Shown one piece after another: positions 54,801 through 60,800 of a DNA stretch of 64,000 nt. The notes beneath the pieces were generated by a model, which was given only the letters and a program-made list of their open reading frames with translations, was not told the DNA's origin and searched no databases. The stretch is from Brachycybe producta (lineage: Eukaryota; Arthropoda; Diplopoda; Playtdesmida; Andrognathidae): assembly GCA_036925085.1 (NCBI GenBank), contig JAUPFP010000005.1, forward strand, positions 7,580,498 through 7,644,497, in the 5' to 3' direction. How positions within the stretch are numbered: position 1 is the stretch's first letter; each line of letters opens with the position of its first letter. The position numbers were made by a program, and so were the translations under genes.

Positions 54801-57800
54801 GTTATATGTAATCATATATATTCCAAAATACGTTTTTAAAATTATTTTAACACAAATTTTGATTAATACAAAAAACTATTCCGGTCTTTTCAATCTCGTG
54901 TTAAGTAAATTAAACTTAAGTTTTTTCTTCAGATCTAAATGGGGTAACTCCTGGGTTACGAAGACGAAGAGAGCGAGATGCTCGTCATCGATCCTTCATC
55001 AAAGAACAGGAAGAGACCGTAACACCACCTCCTCCCGACAAACCTAAAGATACGAGACCAACCAGTATACCATGTATAGGTAGGCAACTAACTGTTTGTC
55101 TATTTAATACCAAATGTAATTGCATCTTTGGAATATTATAATTGCAGAAAAACCATTATTTGAAAAGCAGAGGATACAGATCGAAGATCAAAATAGAAAA
55201 AATAGAGAAATCTCCAGTATTCCACGTAGTAGATTTGTCGACGAGAGACCCAAAATCGAAGAAAAAATAGAAAACCAAAGATTTAAGACATTGTCTTCGA
55301 GACTTCAGAACAACAATAAAGAAACAGCAGAAACGTTACAAGCAAGAACTACAAGCCAAGAAAATGGACTTCCAGCAACGAAGAAATCTTGGATGCTTTC
55401 AATGATGTACTCAAAAACTCCAGAGGAAGACGCAAAACGAAATTTAGAAACACAACAACTATCTGGCAGCGGAGGATTAGAAAGAGAACCAACCGTAAAA
55501 GAAGATGAGAGAGTTGGATCTGGTGCGACATCACCTCGTATCTCACAGGCCGAAGTATTCGATTTACGACGTGAGGGAACAGTTAAAGATATTCAAAAGA
55601 AACTCAGAACTCAAGAAATACTTCTGAGTCCAACAGATAGTAGCAACCGTGTCGGAGATCTGAGTGGACTTGTGAACAAAGCCAAAGAGGGTCTTAACAA
55701 AAGTACAATTCGACCCGAAATCAAACCTGTTGGAGTCAATCAGGTCGGATCACCCGAATCGAAAAAGGCAGAAAATGACTTTCAGTGGGAGCAGCTTATG
55801 AAATCAATGGACCGGCCTTTGCGAATCAAAGATATGGATTTTACGGATCTCGGAAAGGATGACGACAAAGATGTGTTTCCGATGTGTTACAGTGGAATTC
55901 ACAATGGTGTCAATGGCTCATTACCACCTGCCATGTGCCTGCCATCTTACAATGGTTTGCAAAACGGTCCTCCACCACCTCCTATGATGATAGGTGGACC
56001 GCCTCCTCCACCACCACCACCATTGGGTGGCATTAAAGGAGCACCTCCACCACCTCCTCCTTTATTTGGTGCTCCACCTCCTCCTCCACCACCATCGTTT
56101 GGTTTTCGAGGACCACCTCCACCACCGATAGGTGGTAATATATCAACTCTGAACGGATCTCGTTATGGAGGAATTTCGAATGGTACAAATTCGACTTTTA
56201 ATAATGTCAATCAACAACAAGAACAGAAAACAATAAAGAAGAATAAGAAGACAGTAAAACTGTTTTGGAAAGAAGTGAGGCCGGGAGAACCGATAGGGGT
56301 GTCGAAAGCTACGTCTGTGATTTGGGATGAGTTAAAGCCAGTTAATGTAGATACTCAAAAACTAGAACATTTATTTGAAAATCGTGCAAAGGATTTGATG
56401 ACTAAGGTACGTAACCTTCTGACTTATTCAACTGTTTCAGCTACAGTAAATAACATGTGAATACGAGTTCGTGTATTTTTTTTTTTTTGAAAATGTCTCT
56501 CGAACTCAGTTGAGAACTTATCTAAAAGTAAGTTCATCTAAAGTGTTCGAGTTGATTTTCTAACTATAAAAAATTCTGCACTAGCATGATGACTCATAAA
56601 TGTTATGATATTATGATTTTTTATAAGCATGTATAAATGGAAATTTGAATTTTGTTGACATATATTTTTGTGGAAGACACTCAGCATCATCTGAAATATG
56701 GATAATTGAAATATTTACGAGCATTGACTCTTGACATGAGATTTCTGAAAATGAATGATCAATCTGATTCAATCATTGCATGACTTTTGATTTTGAGTTT
56801 TTTTCTCTCATGTAATTGTTGTGCAAATGAATAATACTAATTATAATTTTTTTTTTCTCTCTAATGCCTTTTGACACATTTTTGGCATGTGGTAACAACA
56901 GGAGGTAAGCAACAACGAATATTATATCTAGTAAAATTTTTTTTATTAAGTACTAAATAAATGATATACAGTACGAAGAGATTGCTAAAATCTTCTCAGT
57001 TACATTTAGATGCACAGTCATACAAACATGTTATGTATAATCATATGCCATACCAATATAAATTATAGCGTCTACTCTCTAATTCAGTGATTCAAAAAGT
57101 GTGCCATGAGTTTTGCTAGGTGTGCCACGAAATTGTAGATTGTTAATATAATACTTTAAAATAAATTTTAACTTTATATGAAAAAGCAAAATAAATCAAA
57201 GCATCTTATAACACATATACACTGTTACCAATAGTTTCCAAGGGGTGTCCCATGGCACACTAGTGTGCCAGGAGTCGTGGTAGGTGTGCCGCGATTTCTC
57301 AAAGCAAAAAATACTGTGCAACGAGCAAAAAAAAAATTGTAAACCACTGCTCTTAATTTTTTTCTATTCAGCTTTTCTTTAGGATAGCATTTGATAATGG
57401 CACTTTTTCACGTTGTCAGGTGGGATTTTTGTAAAAATTCAGCCCAGCTCATGGGCTTTGTGGGCCTGTTCGTTTTTGTGAGTCTTATGGGCTTTGGGGG
57501 CTTTATGGTACTTGTGGGCCTCATGGGCTTTATGGAGCTCATGGGCTTAGTGAGCCTCATGAGCTTGGTTGGCCTCATGTGCCTGGTGGTCTGGGCTTAC
57601 TATAAAGTTTTGTAGGCTGCTCTGGGCTGAGGCTCAATTTTTTTTTTACAAAATGTAGGGTCTCTACTTACAAACTTAATACTTTTGGCACACAGAAAAG
57701 ATAAAAATGTCAAAAGAGTTATTCTCCAATTGACAACAGTTGATAGTTGAAAGTCTACTGTGCTAGTGAATTGCATGCAAACTACTAAACTTGCAAATTA

Positions 57801-60800
57801 GCATTGAGAAAATCAAGAATGTAATCTGAATAATCAAACTTTATTTCTGAACTACCTTGTTACATCCTTATAATACACTTTCTCATAAATTGCCGAATGC
57901 TGTTTTTAGCTTATTGCAACATTCTTTTATACTTTTTATGCAGGTATATTTAGTTAGTTGAATGTAGTTTGCAAATAACACTTCATATTTCTCAAGTGTA
58001 ACCTAAAACATAACTAACTCAGTATGATAAATATTTATGCTATAGCTGTAGTAAACCGTTTCTTCCAGTTAAGTGGAGTTTGTTTCATTTTATGTTCAAT
58101 ACTTGAACTACATTTAACTTTTTGCCCTATATAACATTAATTATCCATAATATACATTGTATTAAAAAGCATATTCAAAATGTTAAAACCCAAACATGTA
58201 ATGTATGAGCCAGCCCTCTGTTTGTGGTCTTTAGAGATTGTTTATAAAATCTGAACTTTATGCAATTCTTGACCTAAACTCATATATGCTGACATTTTAT
58301 AATAACATCTCTTCAAATTACACAAAAAATTTCTTATAATGGAAGCATTTTGCTAACCAGTTATATTTATTTATTCAGAAACAACAGGAAATGAATCGCA
58401 ACAAAGAAATTATTGTGCTAGATCCAAAACGGTCCAATGCCATCAATATCGGAATGACCAAACTGCCACCACCTCGTACAATCAAGACAGCTATTCTAAA
58501 AATGGACAGCACTATCATGAATAGAGAGGGCATCGAAGTAAAACAAAAATTATACCATTCATAATTAATCAGGCTCGGATTTGTATGCAATAGCAATCTA
58601 ATGTTTATCAATCTATGGCCCAAATGCCAATTGTGAAATAACAATCCTGTTTAAATCAACCGACAATTATGGATTTTTTTTATCAAAAACACTGGTTAGA
58701 GTCTAGAACGCTAGGTGACAATTGATAGTAGGTTACCAGATATCCAGACTCTAGACAGCCTTTTTGATTATAAAAAAGCATAATTGCAGTTGCTCTAATG
58801 ATGATGATTACTGGTACTTCACAAATGGCACTTACTTGAGCCACATTTGCTTGATATTTGCATAAAAATCGAGCACTAATATACTGTACATGTATTAATA
58901 AACACACATTTATTTTAAATTGCTTTGTTTTTGTATAAACAGAAAATTTTGACAACTATGATGCCAACTGAAGAGGAAAAAGCTCGTATCATGGAGGCAC
59001 AAATGAACAATCCCGATGTTCCTTTGGGGTCTGCTGAACAGTTTCTATTGACCCTCGCTTCGATCAGCGAACTTCCAGCTAGACTTAAACTTTGGGCCTT
59101 TAAATTAGATTATGACCAAATGGAAAGGGTAAGACTACGTACACTTCATTGTATAACAGGAGTCGAACCCTAAATCCCGTCTTAAGGGTAGGTTTATACT
59201 CCAAACTTTGCTAAGATTTGCAAGCTTTGAAGTTCTGTAAAATTAGCTCCCCAAAGCTTAGCTTGTTCACACATACATGTGGTCTTGCAAAGTTTACCCT
59301 ATTTTATAACCTTTATATCCTATAAAACAGATACACAAAACAATAGAACCCTTCCCCTTCTGAAAGAAAAAAGGTGTGACTTATTCACCCCTTTTGTGTA
59401 TCCGTTTCCTGATTGGTGCTTTGAGTTGCTAAGCTTTGAAAAGTTGAACAATTTCAAAGCTAGCTTCATGCTCTGGCGAAGGCAAAAACCTGAAGCTCTG
59501 ATGTCATTTTTGAAGCTTCGCAGGCTGCTTTGCCGCTTAGCAAGAGAGTATAAACCAACCCTAAGACGTTTTATGAACAGCTGATTTCTGAGTTTTGATT
59601 ATAGTGTCTTTCAGGATTAAACTTGTTAGAAACTAGAAGGGTAGCTCAACCACATATGGGCATTTTCATGTTGATTTATCATTCAAAATAGACTTTTTAT
59701 AGACAAACATTTAAAAAATATCATCGGCTTTAAGGTTGGGTCACTTTCAAACTCATAAAAAGCTTATTTATTTCTAGTTTCTAAAACACATTTTAAGTTT
59801 CTCTTTGTTTTGCATCTTCAAGAGTCGTTTACACTTTAAAACACATCATCTTAATAAATCTCATCTTGCAGGAAGTGGCAGAACCTCTTATGGACTTAAA
59901 ACAAGGTATCGATGAACTGAAACGCAACAAAACCTTTAGAAGTATTTTATCAACCCTGCTGTCAATTGGAAATTTTCTCAATGGAGTTGAAGTAATAACA
60001 ATATTGAATTGTTTAAAGTTATTATTGATTACTTAATTAGTAAAAATTTCAATGTTTGCATGTGATTAGGCAAAAGGTTTTCAGATCGATTATTTAGCAA
60101 AAGTGCCAGAGGTGAAAGACACCGTTCATAAACACTCGTTACTTCATCACCTATGTCACATGGTCATGGAGAAGTTTCCGGACACAAGTGATTTGTACTC
60201 CGAAATTGGAGCCATCAGCAGAGCATCAAAGGTTTTTTTTTACTAATAAGAAAAACATGAGTTTTCAATATAATTATTTTACTTAAAATTAATTTTATGT
60301 GTTTAAGGTTGATTTTGATGATTTGGCTACAAACCTTATTAAAATGGAAACAGAGTGTAAATCTTCCTGGGACCATCTCAAGGCAGTTGCTAAACACGAT
60401 GGATCGACAAACACGAAGACAAAGTAATATCTCGACTTCTGAAAACTTCCATAAGAAACTTTCACGATGCTGTTTTTATTTTCTGTTCAGAATGTCTGAA
60501 TTTTTGGCCGATAGTGCCGAAGGAATTATTGTGTTAGGAGTCATTCACAGACGTGTTATAAATAGGTATTTAATCAATTTTCAAGAATCGGTTTTATAGG
60601 CTATACCCATTTCGCACGAATCTTATCTCGCATAATGATGAATGTTGGAGATAGAGGCTATTAGAATACCCAGTGTGCCTGTCCGCGTTTTACGTCAGAG
60701 ACCAAATTAACATCCTTTACTACTACTAAATAAATGATTACTAGTAACTAGAAACTTAGAAATTGTTCATGTTATGCAAATTAAAAAATGTATATTGTAA

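Larger units (their letters stand above)
56407..58378 (+). other. FHOD formin intron 14 (2.0 kb)
   Basis: Contains the candidate microexon, a hAT-like element and a GGGCTT-rich minisatellite. The stretch 57700-58370 is plain AT-rich sequence. Confidence 0.75.
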
